A DNA stretch of 64,000 nt, from assembly GCF_042665295.1 (NCBI RefSeq), contig NZ_JBHTCO010000001.1:1-64000 (forward strand), given 5' to 3'. This DNA is from Scopulibacillus_A cellulosilyticus. Its GTDB lineage: Bacteria; Bacillota; Bacilli; Bacillales; Sporolactobacillaceae. The notes below the pieces were generated by a model. It did no database searches. It saw only the letters and a list, made by a program, of their open reading frames with translations, and was not told the DNA's origin. The translations under genes were made by a program, and so were the position numbers. Each line of letters opens with the position of its first letter. Position 1 is the first letter of the stretch. Positions 24,153 to 33,206 of the stretch are shown one piece after another.

Positions 24153-27100
24153 TTAGTCTCTTAATTCTTTTTTGACTGTTTTTCTAAAAAATAACTCATA
24201 CAGCACAGGCAGTAAAATGAGTGTTAAAAGGGTAGATGTTGTCAATCCGCCGATAACAACAACAGCAAGCCCTTTTGAAATTAATGTCCCCTCAGATGTA
24301 GAAAATGCAAGCGGGATCAGGGCAGTGATCGTTGCAAACGCGGTCATTAAAATCGGCCGCAGACGGGTTTGGCCAGCTTCAAGAACGGCTTCACGAACCG
24401 TCATGCCTTTTTGATCTCTGTTTTGACCAATCCGGTCAATAAAGACAATGGCGTTGGTGGTGACGATGCCGATAAGCATGAGTACACCAATCATTACGCT
24501 GATCGAAAGCGGCTCTCCCGTTATTAACAGACCGAGAATAGCACCAAAAGGGACAAAAACGAGTGAACTTAAGACAATAAATGGCGTCCGGGCTTTGCCA
24601 AAAGTAATTAGCATAGTGAGATAGACAAGACCGATAGCAATCAGCATTGCAATGATAAGATCTTTAAAGGCTTTCGTTGTATCATCGCTGCCGCCGCCTG
24701 TTTTAAAGGTGACATTATGCGGCAAGTCAACATGTTTTTTCACACCTTGGGTCACATTAGCCGTTGCTTTGGCTATGTTATCGCCTGTGATTTCGGCAGA
24801 TACGCGAGCGTATACTTTACCATCGAGCTTTTGGATGGCGGTTAGTGCTTGAGTTTGTTTGACATCTGCAATTTTAGATAGCGGTATAGTTCCTTTTTGT
24901 GTAAAAATTGGTGTGTCTTTAATCTGATTTTCAGAATGAATATCTTTATCGTATGATAGTTTAATTGAATCTGAGCCTTTTAATGAAACATCATCAATCG
25001 TTACAGGCTGTGTTTGGTCGTTAATAGTTCCTAAGATCATTGCGCTGGAAACACCGTACTCCGAAGCTTTTTTAGGATCTATTTGAACAACCCATTCCGT
25101 CTGTTTTTTAGTTAAATTGTTTTTTACAGATTTTAGGTCATTTTGCTTTTTCATGTAGTTTTCTACATTGGAAGACGCTTTTTCCAGGGCGCTCATATCG
25201 TTTGAGTAGAGATCTATATTGACATTATTATTAGACGGTCCAGTTTGAGAAGACATATCTTGAACATTTATTTCTGATCCGGGTGCTTTGTCTTTTGTCA
25301 TTTTATTGATTTCTTTGGTAAGCGAGTTTACTTCATTTTCAACGTTGACATTCTTCTTTAAAGTAATGAAGTAGTTAATAACGTTATCGCTTTTAACACC
25401 TGTTTGGTAATCCCGGCTGCCAATTTCAGCAGATATATCTTTAATTGTTTTTTTATGTTTTAGATATTTCTCAATGTCCAATGAGACATCATTCGTTTTA
25501 TTCAAGGATGTTGCGGCGGGAAGATTAATCGTCGCTACAGCCGTTTTTTGTTCATCATTTGGTAAAAAGGTAAAGCCAAGACTTGGTACAGCTATAAATG
25601 AGCAAATAAGCAATAATAGTAAAATCGTTAAAACAATAATCTTATGATTAAGCGCCTTTTTGACCAGCCATAGATAAGCCCTGCGGACGGGCCTTAGCCA
25701 ATCCCATCTTTCTTCTTTTTGACCTTCCTTTTTAAAAGAAAGCTTTGCAAATATCGGTACAATCGTTACAGCAACAAGTAACGAAGCAAGCAGTGAAAAT
25801 ACGATTGTCAGGGCGAAAGGTAAGAAAAATTTACCTGTTATACCGCCGACAAACCCAAGCGGTAAGAATACAACAATCGTTGTAATGGTTGATGATGTGA
25901 TCGCCCGCAATATTTCTTTGGTAGATTGGCGGATTAGTTCATTAGACGGCTTTTTTCCTCCGCTATTTTTAATCCTCCGGTAAATATTTTCGATTACGAC
26001 AATACTGTCATCAACAACCCGGCCGACAGCAACCGCCATGCCTCCTAACGTCATGACATTTAAGGTAATGTCCATACTTTTTAAGAAAATAGAGGAGACG
26101 AGTAATGACAGCGGAATCGAGATAATAGCTATAATTGTTGCTCGAATATTTTTTAAGAAAATCAGGACTGCAATCGAAGCAAAAATAGCGCCAAGCAACC
26201 CTTCACGAACAAGACTTTTAACGGATGCTTTAATACCTTCTGCTTGGCCAAACCCTACAGCGTAATTGACTTGATCGTTATATTTATGTAAGACATCCAT
26301 AACTTTGTTTGAAACATCAACTGTGTTTGCAGATTGCTGTTTCGAAACTGCAATTGAAATCGCCGGTTTTAGATTGTAACGGGTATATTCTGTCTGATCT
26401 TTTATTTCTTTTATTTTAGCAATGTTGCCAAGCTTAACAGCTGGAGCTTGTATGCCTTGCGAACTGCCTTGCGGCGCCGTACCTTGCAAGCTGCCTTTAA
26501 TTTGTGCACCGCTTTTTGCTGACGGCTGGCCTTGCGAGCTTGGTTGAGCTTGCGTACTGCCGCCTCCGGGTTGTATTTGCAAATTTTTAAGCGCTTTGAC
26601 GTCTTTTAGTTTTTCATCGACTTTTACAGGAATTTCGGCATTGTTTTTCGTGATGGTTCCAGCCGGTGAAGAAACAAATTTATCTTTAATTGCGTTCTCA
26701 ATTGTGTTCAGAGATATCCCTGCTTGCCGGGCCTTATCTTTATCAACAATAACATTCAAGTAATGCTCTTTATCTCCTCCGGCGGAAACACTGCTTACCC
26801 CGGGAATTCTCTCCAAATCGGGAACGATATCATCATTAACAATTTTATTAATGTTTGCGTCTCCCTTTGCAAATAAGGAGATACTGTATATCGGTAAGGA
26901 ACCGAAGGAAAACTGATTAACATCAGTTGAAGCATTATCCGGCAAATGGGCGCTGTCAATGAGTTTATTGACTTCCCGTTCCATTTTATCCATGTCAGTA
27001 TTAAAAGGGAATGTTAAATTGATAATACCTGTATTTTCATAACTGGAACTTTGCATTGTTTTTAAATGATTTAAGCCCTTGAATTTATCTTCAAGAGGTG

Positions 27101-27296
27101 AAATGACCTTGTCATCGACGTCCGTTGGAGATGCTCCAGGATAAGTCGCTTGAATGGATAGCTGCGGAAAAGTGGCATCAGGCAGCAGATCCATCTTTAA
27201 AGATGAAAAGGAATACACGCCGCCGATAAGAAGCAAGACAGCAATCAATACAATTGCAACAGGATTTTTCAGACTAAAACGTGTGAGAGCATTCAT
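24153..27296 (-). CDS. swrC: RND efflux transporter permease, SwrC-like
   Basis: About 1047 residues from the ATG at 27296 (GAAAGGATAG upstream; the longer frame to 27335 has no binding site). Hydrophobicity-export RND layout: one N-terminal helix, a large periplasm-side loop (35-330), helices 2-6, a second helix-loop repeat (helix 7 near 565) and C-terminal helices. The proton-relay aspartate pair is seen in VGRVVDDSIVVIEN. It matches B. subtilis SwrC, which exports surfactin and supports swarming. An unusual Gln/Ser/Gly-rich stretch sits at residues 244-284 in the first loop. A PadR regulator is divergent, 145 bases away, and probably controls it. Confidence 0.9.
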   Translation of the reverse strand: MNALTRFSLKNPVAIVLIAVLLLIGGVYSFSSLKMDLLPDATFPQLSIQATYPGASPTDVDDKVISPLEDKFKGLNHLKTMQSSSYENTGIINLTFPFNTDMDKMEREVNKLIDSAHLPDNASTDVNQFSFGSLPIYSISLFAKGDANINKIVNDDIVPDLERIPGVSSVSAGGDKEHYLNVIVDKDKARQAGISLNTIENAIKDKFVSSPAGTITKNNAEIPVKVDEKLKDVKALKNLQIQPGGGSTQAQPSSQGQPSAKSGAQIKGSLQGTAPQGSSQGIQAPAVKLGNIAKIKEIKDQTEYTRYNLKPAISIAVSKQQSANTVDVSNKVMDVLHKYNDQVNYAVGFGQAEGIKASVKSLVREGLLGAIFASIAVLIFLKNIRATIIAIISIPLSLLVSSIFLKSMDITLNVMTLGGMAVAVGRVVDDSIVVIENIYRRIKNSGGKKPSNELIRQSTKEILRAITSSTITTIVVFLPLGFVGGITGKFFLPFALTIVFSLLASLLVAVTIVPIFAKLSFKKEGQKEERWDWLRPVRRAYLWLVKKALNHKIIVLTILLLLLICSFIAVPSLGFTFLPNDEQKTAVATINLPAATSLNKTNDVSLDIEKYLKHKKTIKDISAEIGSRDYQTGVKSDNVINYFITLKKNVNVENEVNSLTKEINKMTKDKAPGSEINVQDMSSQTGPSNNNVNIDLYSNDMSALEKASSNVENYMKKQNDLKSVKNNLTKKQTEWVVQIDPKKASEYGVSSAMILGTINDQTQPVTIDDVSLKGSDSIKLSYDKDIHSENQIKDTPIFTQKGTIPLSKIADVKQTQALTAIQKLDGKVYARVSAEITGDNIAKATANVTQGVKKHVDLPHNVTFKTGGGSDDTTKAFKDLIIAMLIAIGLVYLTMLITFGKARTPFIVLSSLVFVPFGAILGLLITGEPLSISVMIGVLMLIGIVTTNAIVFIDRIGQNRDQKGMTVREAVLEAGQTRLRPILMTAFATITALIPLAFSTSEGTLISKGLAVVVIGGLTTSTLLTLILLPVLYELFFRKTVKKELRD

Positions 27297-27440
27297 TGAC
27301 ACTATCCTTTCTATGAGATATGGCACATAGGTCAAGTATAGCGAAAGTTATAAAAATTACAATAGGGCAGCTGACATTAAGCAAGTATTTTAATATGTTA
27401 AAATAGCCTTAAGAAATGGTTGGTCAGGATAGGTGATGTT

Positions 27441-27995
27441 ATGTCGTTGCGATACGCTTTACTTGGATTATTAATGAAACATGATGCTACAGGCTACGAA
27501 CTAATGCAAGAGTTTAAAGAAAAAATCATATATTTTTGGCATGCCCACCATACACAGATTTACCGGGAATTGAGCAAGATGGAGAATGAAGGGCTTGTCA
27601 AAAGCCGGGTTGTCCATCAAGCGGATCATCCTGATAAGAAAATTTACCATATTCAGCAAGCCGGTAAAGACGTTGTCTATGATTGGTTAAATGAACAGGC
27701 AGCTGAACCTGCAAAATTAAAAGACTTCCGGCTGCTTAAAGTTGCTTTATTTGATTTTATTGAAACAGAACGTGCGATAGATTTTTTAAAAAGCTGTCAG
27801 GAGCGGCACAAAAATGCTTTAGATATTATGCAAAATATTCAAAAGGAGAAAATAGGCGAAATAACAAATGAAAAAGAAAATTTAGGTGAATATCTTACAT
27901 CAGAATTCGGTATTCGTTATATGAAATTGTGGATCGATTGGTGTAACTGGGCAATAGATACATTGAAAAGAAGGGGAATGGGTCATGAACATTAA
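27441..27995 (+). CDS. PadR family transcriptional regulator
   Basis: 184 residues from the ATG at 27441 (AGGTGAT upstream; 27420 is an in-frame extension). N-terminal PadR winged helix (SLRYALLGLLMKHDATGYEL; IYRELSKMENEGLVK) and a C-terminal helical Vir_act_alpha-type dimer domain (100-180). It is divergent from swrC and so likely represses the efflux pump and itself until an amphiphile or drug binds. It overlaps the next gene by 11 bases. Confidence 0.9.
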   Translation: MSLRYALLGLLMKHDATGYELMQEFKEKIIYFWHAHHTQIYRELSKMENEGLVKSRVVHQADHPDKKIYHIQQAGKDVVYDWLNEQAAEPAKLKDFRLLKVALFDFIETERAIDFLKSCQERHKNALDIMQNIQKEKIGEITNEKENLGEYLTSEFGIRYMKLWIDWCNWAIDTLKRRGMGHEH

Positions 27996-28308
27996 ATTTA
28001 CAAACAAAGCTAAAGAGAAAATTAGAGAAAAATTAGGAGAAAATGATGATGAGCAGTTAAAACTGGTTTACGATACAATAGGGTGCGGATGTGTCAACGA
28101 TGGTGTAATATATCTCGCTGCTGTTCACCACGCGGAGCCCGATGATATCGAAATCAAGACCAACGATAAAACCGTTTATATTGAAGCGCAATTTCAAATC
28201 TATTATGAAGAAGATATGACCATCGACTATTCTGAGACCTATCAATGTTTTCAGTTAAAAAGTCCAAATCAAATCATAAACCCGCGAATGAAATTTGTAA
28301 AAAGTTAG
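27985..28308 (+). CDS. yqkB: HesB/IscA-like iron-sulfur family protein YqkB
   Basis: 107 residues with the HesB-like fold. Instead of the three scattered cysteines of A-type carriers it has GCGCVNDGVIYL (two cysteines) and a lone later cysteine (YQCFQL), as in B. subtilis YqkB. Role unproven; the fold suggests metal or Fe-S binding. It overlaps padR by 11 bases and is presumably translated by coupling. Confidence 0.82.
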   Translation: MNIKFTNKAKEKIREKLGENDDEQLKLVYDTIGCGCVNDGVIYLAAVHHAEPDDIEIKTNDKTVYIEAQFQIYYEEDMTIDYSETYQCFQLKSPNQIINPRMKFVKS

Positions 28309-28325
28309 TTGCTTTGCACCTGTTA

Positions 28326-28358
28326 TAAAAGGCTGACGGGAAAATTCGTCAGCCTTTT
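28326..28358. terminator. Bidirectional terminator shared with the HMG-CoA lyase stop codon
   Basis: AAAAGGCTGACG / CGTCAGCCTTTT, a 12-bp stem. The lyase gene's TGA lies in the stem, so the minus-strand message ends coding within the structure. Confidence 0.88.
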
Positions 28359-29269
28359 GTTGTTGGTGTTAAATGATTATTTTTTTGAAGCTGATAGAGT
28401 TTACTGTCAAAAGTACGGGTCATATACGGTGCCACAATGTCGACGGCTTTTATGACTTTCTCTATATCTACGCCGGTCTCAATACCCATGCCATGAAGCA
28501 TGTAAAGAACGTCTTCAGTTGCTACGTTGCCGCTTGCGCCTGGGGCAAACGGACATCCGCCCAAACCGCCTGCAGAACTGTCAAACCGATCAACGCCGGC
28601 TTCAAGGCTGGCGTAAATGTTGGCAAGTGCCGTCCCGCGAGTATTATGAAAATGACCGGTTAACATGATTCCCTTTGGCAGATTTGATTTTAGGCTATTT
28701 AATAAATCATAAACTTCCTTAGGTGTCGCCATTCCTACCGTATCAGCCACGCTTAATTCATCAACCCCATAATTTGCAAAGGTTTCAGAAAGCTTTATGA
28801 CTTCTTCTGCAGCCACTTTTCCTTCATAAGGGCAGTAAAAGGCAGTAGAAATACAAGCACGGACAAACTTACCGTTTTGTTTTAAGTCGGATATCAATGG
28901 TTTCAGTTCTTCTAAACTTTCATTTGTTGTTTTATTAATATTTTTCTTGTTAAAAGTATTGCTGGCACCCACGAATACAGCAATTTCGTTCGCACCGGAT
29001 TGATAAAATCGTTCAATGCCTTTTTGATTTGGTGCAAGAACGAAGTTGCGAGTTTGATCTAAACACTGTTCAATAACTTCATCAGCGTCTTTCATTTGCG
29101 GCACCCATTTTGGCGACACAAAAGATGTCAGCTCCATTTCCGGCAAATTCGCCTGTTTAAGCGCTTTTATAAATTGAACTTTTGTTTCGGTCGGAATCAT
29201 ATTTTTTTCATTCTGCAATCCATCACGCGGACCTACTTCAATGATAGTCACTTTATCAGGTAAAGACAT
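28349..29269 (-). CDS. yngG: Hydroxymethylglutaryl-CoA lyase
   Basis: 306 residues from the ATG at 29269 (GGGAGGATTTG upstream). A TIM-barrel of the DRE-type family that splits HMG-CoA into acetoacetate and acetyl-CoA, the last step of leucine breakdown. Seen: EVGPRDGLQNE (catalytic R and D), the metal ligands in TGHFHNTRGTALAN, and the signature loop GGLGGCPFAPGASGNVATED with the catalytic cysteine. No other leucine-degradation gene is adjacent. Similar to B. subtilis YngG. Confidence 0.92.
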   Translation of the reverse strand: MSLPDKVTIIEVGPRDGLQNEKNMIPTETKVQFIKALKQANLPEMELTSFVSPKWVPQMKDADEVIEQCLDQTRNFVLAPNQKGIERFYQSGANEIAVFVGASNTFNKKNINKTTNESLEELKPLISDLKQNGKFVRACISTAFYCPYEGKVAAEEVIKLSETFANYGVDELSVADTVGMATPKEVYDLLNSLKSNLPKGIMLTGHFHNTRGTALANIYASLEAGVDRFDSSAGGLGGCPFAPGASGNVATEDVLYMLHGMGIETGVDIEKVIKAVDIVAPYMTRTFDSKLYQLQKNNHLTPTTKG

Positions 29270-29519
29270 ATCAAATCCTCCCTTTTCAAAATGTTCTAAT
29301 TTAATTGTAACCATCTATGGATAAATGAACAATACAATTGTCTGTATTTTTTAAAAAAAGGGGTCCAGAGTTAAAATTGCGAATTTTGCACACTAAGCCA
29401 ATCTAAACATAAAAAGTCGAATTCCTAAGAAAATACTCGTATAGCACTAAATTCATTTATAATGAAACCCAAATATTAAAAAGTCCAATTTCCCCAGTAT
29501 TAAAATCGGCTGGCATCTA

Positions 29520-29930
29520 TTAATTAGTAATCTTTATTTTATTGTTTTTATGAATATCTTCCGTACCTGCTTCTAAAGCAGTCTTGTAATATGAACATTT
29601 ATGTTCGATGAGTGCCATTGTTTTTTTAAATTCTTCCATTTGCGCTTCTACACTAGCTTTTCTTTCCATAAACATGTCATATCTTTGCTGCAACGTGGCA
29701 TCACCTTCAGAACACCAATCAATGAATTTTTTTATTTCTTTTATAGGCATCCCAGTGGATTTCAGACATTCAATTATTTTTAAAGCTTCGATATCAGATT
29801 CTTTAAACAAGCGTGTTCCGCTGGCTGTCCGTTCTACATAAGGGATAAGTCCCTCTTTGTCATAGTAACGCAATGTATATACTGTAAGATTCAATTCTTT
29901 TGCAACTTCGCTGATAGAATATGTTTTCAT
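29520..29930 (-). CDS. adhR: MerR-family regulator AdhR
   Basis: 136 residues from the ATG at 29930 (AAAGGGAGA upstream). MerR winged helix at 1-70 (YSISEVAKELNLTVYTLRYYDKEGLIP, then SGTRLFKESDIEAL) and a dimer coiled coil (80-118). A cysteine in FIDWCSEGD around residue 70 and others near 110 could sense electrophiles, as AdhR of B. subtilis does with formaldehyde and methylglyoxal. It is divergent from adhA and both promoters carry a GAGTTAACTC palindrome. Confidence 0.87.
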   Translation of the reverse strand: MKTYSISEVAKELNLTVYTLRYYDKEGLIPYVERTASGTRLFKESDIEALKIIECLKSTGMPIKEIKKFIDWCSEGDATLQQRYDMFMERKASVEAQMEEFKKTMALIEHKCSYYKTALEAGTEDIHKNNKIKITN

Positions 29931-29960
29931 TATAGATCTCCCTTTAATAAAATGTAGACC

Positions 29961-29974
29961 TCGAGTTAACTCTA
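29961..29974 (-). promoter_or_regulatory. AdhR-type operator upstream of adhR
   Basis: TCGAGTTAACTCTA contains the GAGTTAACTC palindrome shared with the adhA promoter, 31 bases before the adhR start codon; consistent with autoregulation. Confidence 0.7.
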
Positions 29975-30123
29975 ATATTATGAGAAATTTTATCACGGTA
30001 TTTTCTGCATGTCAAAGTCACCTTAAAAGAAGGTAAAACCGGCTCGGTGTAATAATTTACTAGTGACTAGATTGATAAATAATATGTATAGCACGGGAGG
30101 TCTCAAAAAATATAGTATATCAC

Positions 30124-30154
30124 TTGACCTAGAGTTAACTCTAGGGAATAAAAT
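30124..30154 (+). promoter_or_regulatory. MerR-type promoter/operator of adhA
   Basis: TTGACC (30124-30129), a 19-base spacer filled by the perfect palindrome CTAGAGTTAACTCTAG (30129-30144), then TAAAAT (30149-30154). A 19-base spacer with a centred palindrome is the hallmark of promoters that MerR-family activators untwist. Confidence 0.88.
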
Positions 30155-30272
30155 TGTATTGCAAGAGAAAAAAGCAGGGATGGAAATGAATAATGGGAAA
30201 TTTAACCTGAGTGATTCATTTACCTGTTGCAGGCACATTCTCTTGAAAGTATAAATTATGGGAGGCTTCTTT

Positions 30273-31313
30273 ATGATTACTGCTAAAGCACGGGCTGTCG
30301 ACGGTCCAGACAAACCGTTTCGCGCAGCTGAAATAAAACGGCGCGATCTTGATTTACATGATGTACTAATTGAAATTAAATATGCGGGCATATGCCATTC
30401 AGACATCCATACGGCACGCGGAGAATGGGGCCCGGTGAACTATCCGCTCGTACCTGGACACGAGATCGCGGGGATTGTCACGGCTGTTGGACCTAATGTA
30501 ACAAAATACAAGGTTGGTGACCGGGTAGGAGTCGGATGTATGGTTGACTCCTGCGGCGAATGTGAGAATTGCCGTAAAGGAGAAGAACAATACTGTCTCA
30601 AAGGAAATATCCAAACCTACGCTGGTGTTGACAAATACGGCGAACCTACTCAAGGAGGCTATTCTACTCACATTGTCGTACAGGAAGATTTCGTACTCAG
30701 GATTCCTGATAACATAGAGCTTGATGTCGCAGCACCATTACTTTGCGCAGGTATTACGACATATTCACCATTAAACCATTGGGGAGCGGGTCCTGGCAAG
30801 AAAGTAGCTGTTGTAGGTATGGGCGGTCTTGGTCATATGGCTGTCCAAATTGCACATGCCATGGGTGCCGAGGTCACCGTTCTGTCACAAACATTGAAGA
30901 AAAGGGAAGATGGCTTGAAATTAGGTGCAGACAACTACTATGCCACAAGCGATCCAGAAACTTTCGAGAAACTTGCCGGAACCTTTGACCTCATTATTAA
31001 TACGGTAAGTGCAAAGATTGACCTCAATGCTTATTTAGGGCTAGTTACTCTTGATGGCACTGTGGTAAACGTTGGTGCTCCTGCAGAACCGTTGTCACTA
31101 AACGTAATGAATTTAATCGGTCATCGCCGTTCATTTGCAGGTTCCATGATCGGCGGCATCCGTGAGACTCAGGAAATGTTGGATTTCTGTGCAGAACACA
31201 ACATCGTTCCTAAAATTGAAGTCATCTCAGCTGATCAAATTGACGAAGCTTACGAACGCGTATTAGCTTCTGATGTGAAGTATCGATTCGTGATTGACAC
31301 AAGCACAATTTGA
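30273..31313 (+). CDS. adhA: Zinc-dependent alcohol dehydrogenase AdhA
   Basis: 346 residues from the ATG at 30273 (GGGAGGC upstream; ATG 30258 overlaps that site). Cinnamyl-type NADP(H) alcohol dehydrogenase: catalytic zinc ligands in AGICHSDIH and GHEIAGIV, structural zinc in CGECENCRKGEEQYC, Rossmann GMGGLGHMAVQIA. In B. subtilis AdhA is induced through AdhR by aldehydes and reduces them. The message ends at the hairpin at 31347, just before the TnpB element. Confidence 0.92.
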   Translation: MITAKARAVDGPDKPFRAAEIKRRDLDLHDVLIEIKYAGICHSDIHTARGEWGPVNYPLVPGHEIAGIVTAVGPNVTKYKVGDRVGVGCMVDSCGECENCRKGEEQYCLKGNIQTYAGVDKYGEPTQGGYSTHIVVQEDFVLRIPDNIELDVAAPLLCAGITTYSPLNHWGAGPGKKVAVVGMGGLGHMAVQIAHAMGAEVTVLSQTLKKREDGLKLGADNYYATSDPETFEKLAGTFDLIINTVSAKIDLNAYLGLVTLDGTVVNVGAPAEPLSLNVMNLIGHRRSFAGSMIGGIRETQEMLDFCAEHNIVPKIEVISADQIDEAYERVLASDVKYRFVIDTSTI

Positions 31314-31346
31314 TGGCATAAATGATAAGTTCTAATGATAATATCG

Positions 31347-31383
31347 AGGGTGTCCAAAAGGTTCAATTTTTGGGACACCCTTT
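31347..31383 (+). terminator. adhA terminator
   Basis: AGGGTGTCC pairs with GGACACCCT, followed by TT. The IS605-type element starts nine bases later. Confidence 0.82.
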
Positions 31384-31466
31384 ATCATTTATCCGAGAAG
31401 ACCCCCTCCTCAAGCTTTGCTAGGTGGGGGATGAATCGGATGCTTTTGGGCTCTGGCATTTCGTAC

Positions 31467-31495
31467 TTGCCTTTGTTTTCTGTATCATCTATAAT
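31467..31495 (+). promoter_or_regulatory. Promoter of the TnpB-related gene
   Basis: TTGCCT (31467-31472), 17-base spacer, TATAAT (31490-31495), 41 bases before the start codon and inside the element. Confidence 0.7.
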
Positions 31496-31535
31496 AATGC
31501 TAAGGTATAGAACGTATGTTCCGTTGGGGGCAAAA

Positions 31536-33206
31536 ATGAAAAAGGCTTATTTTTCGAGAAGAATCTATAAAAACGAGCTGTCTTGCTATCTCATTCATGA
31601 ATTAAATGGTGTGCTACAAACTTTCAACCAGGCCAAGCGTTATGCATTCCATACTTTGGTCCGGGAGAAACGTTGGGGCCGTCAATTAAATAAAGAAAGT
31701 CTACATCAAGTGTTAAAGAAAAAGTTTGGCCTAAATGATTACTATGCCAATAGTGCCCGTCAAGAGGCTGCGGCTCTCTTCACGGCTTTAGCAGAGTTAC
31801 AAAAATTATATACCAAACAAACGGATGAAAAAATAAAAGATCTAAAGAAAAAATTAAAAAAAGAACGTACAAAACTAACAAAATATCTTAAAGTCAAGGA
31901 CAGTTTAATCAAAGGAAAACTTCACCTGCCTAAAAACAGCCCTTTTTTAAAGATAAACAACATGATCGCCCTTCCTTTGAAAAATGAAACCCGGATTTGG
32001 TTAAATGATTATTTGTTTGAACACCAGTATCTTGATGTTCAAATTAAACGTACAAAGTCGCGGATCGGGCGGTTAGTCTTTCGTCTCTACCGTCTGGAAG
32101 AAAAGAAACAAACATATAAAACTCACATACCCAGTTGCGTATTTGGCGGTAAAAAGTTGTTTAAGTCACAATTTACCAAAGAAGAATATCAACAAAACCA
32201 TGAAAAATGGCAAGAAGTCTTTCAACATGCACGGACGAAACAAATGATGATTTCCGGCCGGAAGGATGCCAAATCTGGAAATTTTGTTTTCCAGTACAAT
32301 ATAGAGAATCAGGCATTGCATTTCACCTCAATTAGAGGTAAAGCTTTTACTATCCCGTTCGTTTTGTTCCCGTATGGACAAGAGATTGTCAACAACGTGA
32401 TTTTAACCCAACAAACCTGTAAAAACAAAAAAGCCGATGGCCAACCGATCTCTTGGTCAATTGAGGATCACAAAGACTACTATATTATCAAATGTTTGGC
32501 AGAGGTTACACCTAACCCATATGTTAATTTCAGTACTTCTGATGGCGTTATAGGCGTTGATTGTAATGTTGACCACTTTGCCTGGGCCGACCTCACAAAT
32601 GATGGCAACTACCTTGAAAGCGGAAAATTAAAATTTTCTATCGAAGGTAAAACAAGCGGTCAAATAACGAAAATCATAGAAGCCAAAGCCATCGATTTAG
32701 TTGATATAGCCGTTCAAAAAAACAAGCCCATTGTTCTCGAAATCCTTGATACAACACTTTCGAAAACGGGTAATAGATATGCCAATAAGAAAGCGAACCG
32801 TTTAAAGAGTCTATTTGCCTATAAAAAGATGATCATTGCGGTTACGAGCCGTGCAGAAAAAATGGGCATCGATGTGATTCATGTTAATCCGAAATATACG
32901 TCTGTCGCCGGAAAACTGAAATATATGCGCAAATTTGGTATATCTATTCATCAAGCCGCCGCATTCACTATAGGAAGGCGCGGTCTCGGATACAACGATA
33001 AACCACCAAAGATCCTTCATCAATATATTGTTCGTCATAATATTCATCATTGGCGTCTTTGGCACACGTTAAACAAAAAGCTAAACGTTCGAACTCATCT
33101 TTTTTACACACTTTTTAATGTCAATACCCCACATCAAAGTATTAACCTGCATGATCATCATCTCACAGAAAATGAACGCAAAAAATTATTTAAATCATTA
33201 GCTTAA
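31536..33206 (+). CDS. TnpB-related RuvC-like nuclease with atypical active site
   Basis: 556 residues from the ATG at 31536 (GGGGG upstream; the frame runs on to 31335 through the left-end hairpin, which I reject). N-terminal half is basic and helical (lysine-rich coiled coil near 93-125). The RuvC-like core starts GVIGVDCNVDHFAWADL (D342), then PIVLEILDTTLSK (E402) and VNPKYTSVAGK (450-460), equivalent to the PxxTSQ block of TnpB. The zinc ribbon (CxxC pairs) expected next is absent, and the final motif reads GISIHQAAAFTIGRRGLGY with no aspartate where TnpB has DxNAA. It fits the 'TnpB-related' group often annotated beside IS200/IS605. Whether it still cleaves DNA or only binds it is open. 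Confidence 0.82.
   Translation: MKKAYFSRRIYKNELSCYLIHELNGVLQTFNQAKRYAFHTLVREKRWGRQLNKESLHQVLKKKFGLNDYYANSARQEAAALFTALAELQKLYTKQTDEKIKDLKKKLKKERTKLTKYLKVKDSLIKGKLHLPKNSPFLKINNMIALPLKNETRIWLNDYLFEHQYLDVQIKRTKSRIGRLVFRLYRLEEKKQTYKTHIPSCVFGGKKLFKSQFTKEEYQQNHEKWQEVFQHARTKQMMISGRKDAKSGNFVFQYNIENQALHFTSIRGKAFTIPFVLFPYGQEIVNNVILTQQTCKNKKADGQPISWSIEDHKDYYIIKCLAEVTPNPYVNFSTSDGVIGVDCNVDHFAWADLTNDGNYLESGKLKFSIEGKTSGQITKIIEAKAIDLVDIAVQKNKPIVLEILDTTLSKTGNRYANKKANRLKSLFAYKKMIIAVTSRAEKMGIDVIHVNPKYTSVAGKLKYMRKFGISIHQAAAFTIGRRGLGYNDKPPKILHQYIVRHNIHHWRLWHTLNKKLNVRTHLFYTLFNVNTPHQSINLHDHHLTENERKKLFKSLA

Noticed and set aside
31335..31535. 67-codon extension of the TnpB-related gene
   Set aside because: It reads through the left-end hairpin and the gene's own promoter; ATG 31536 begins the recognisable protein.
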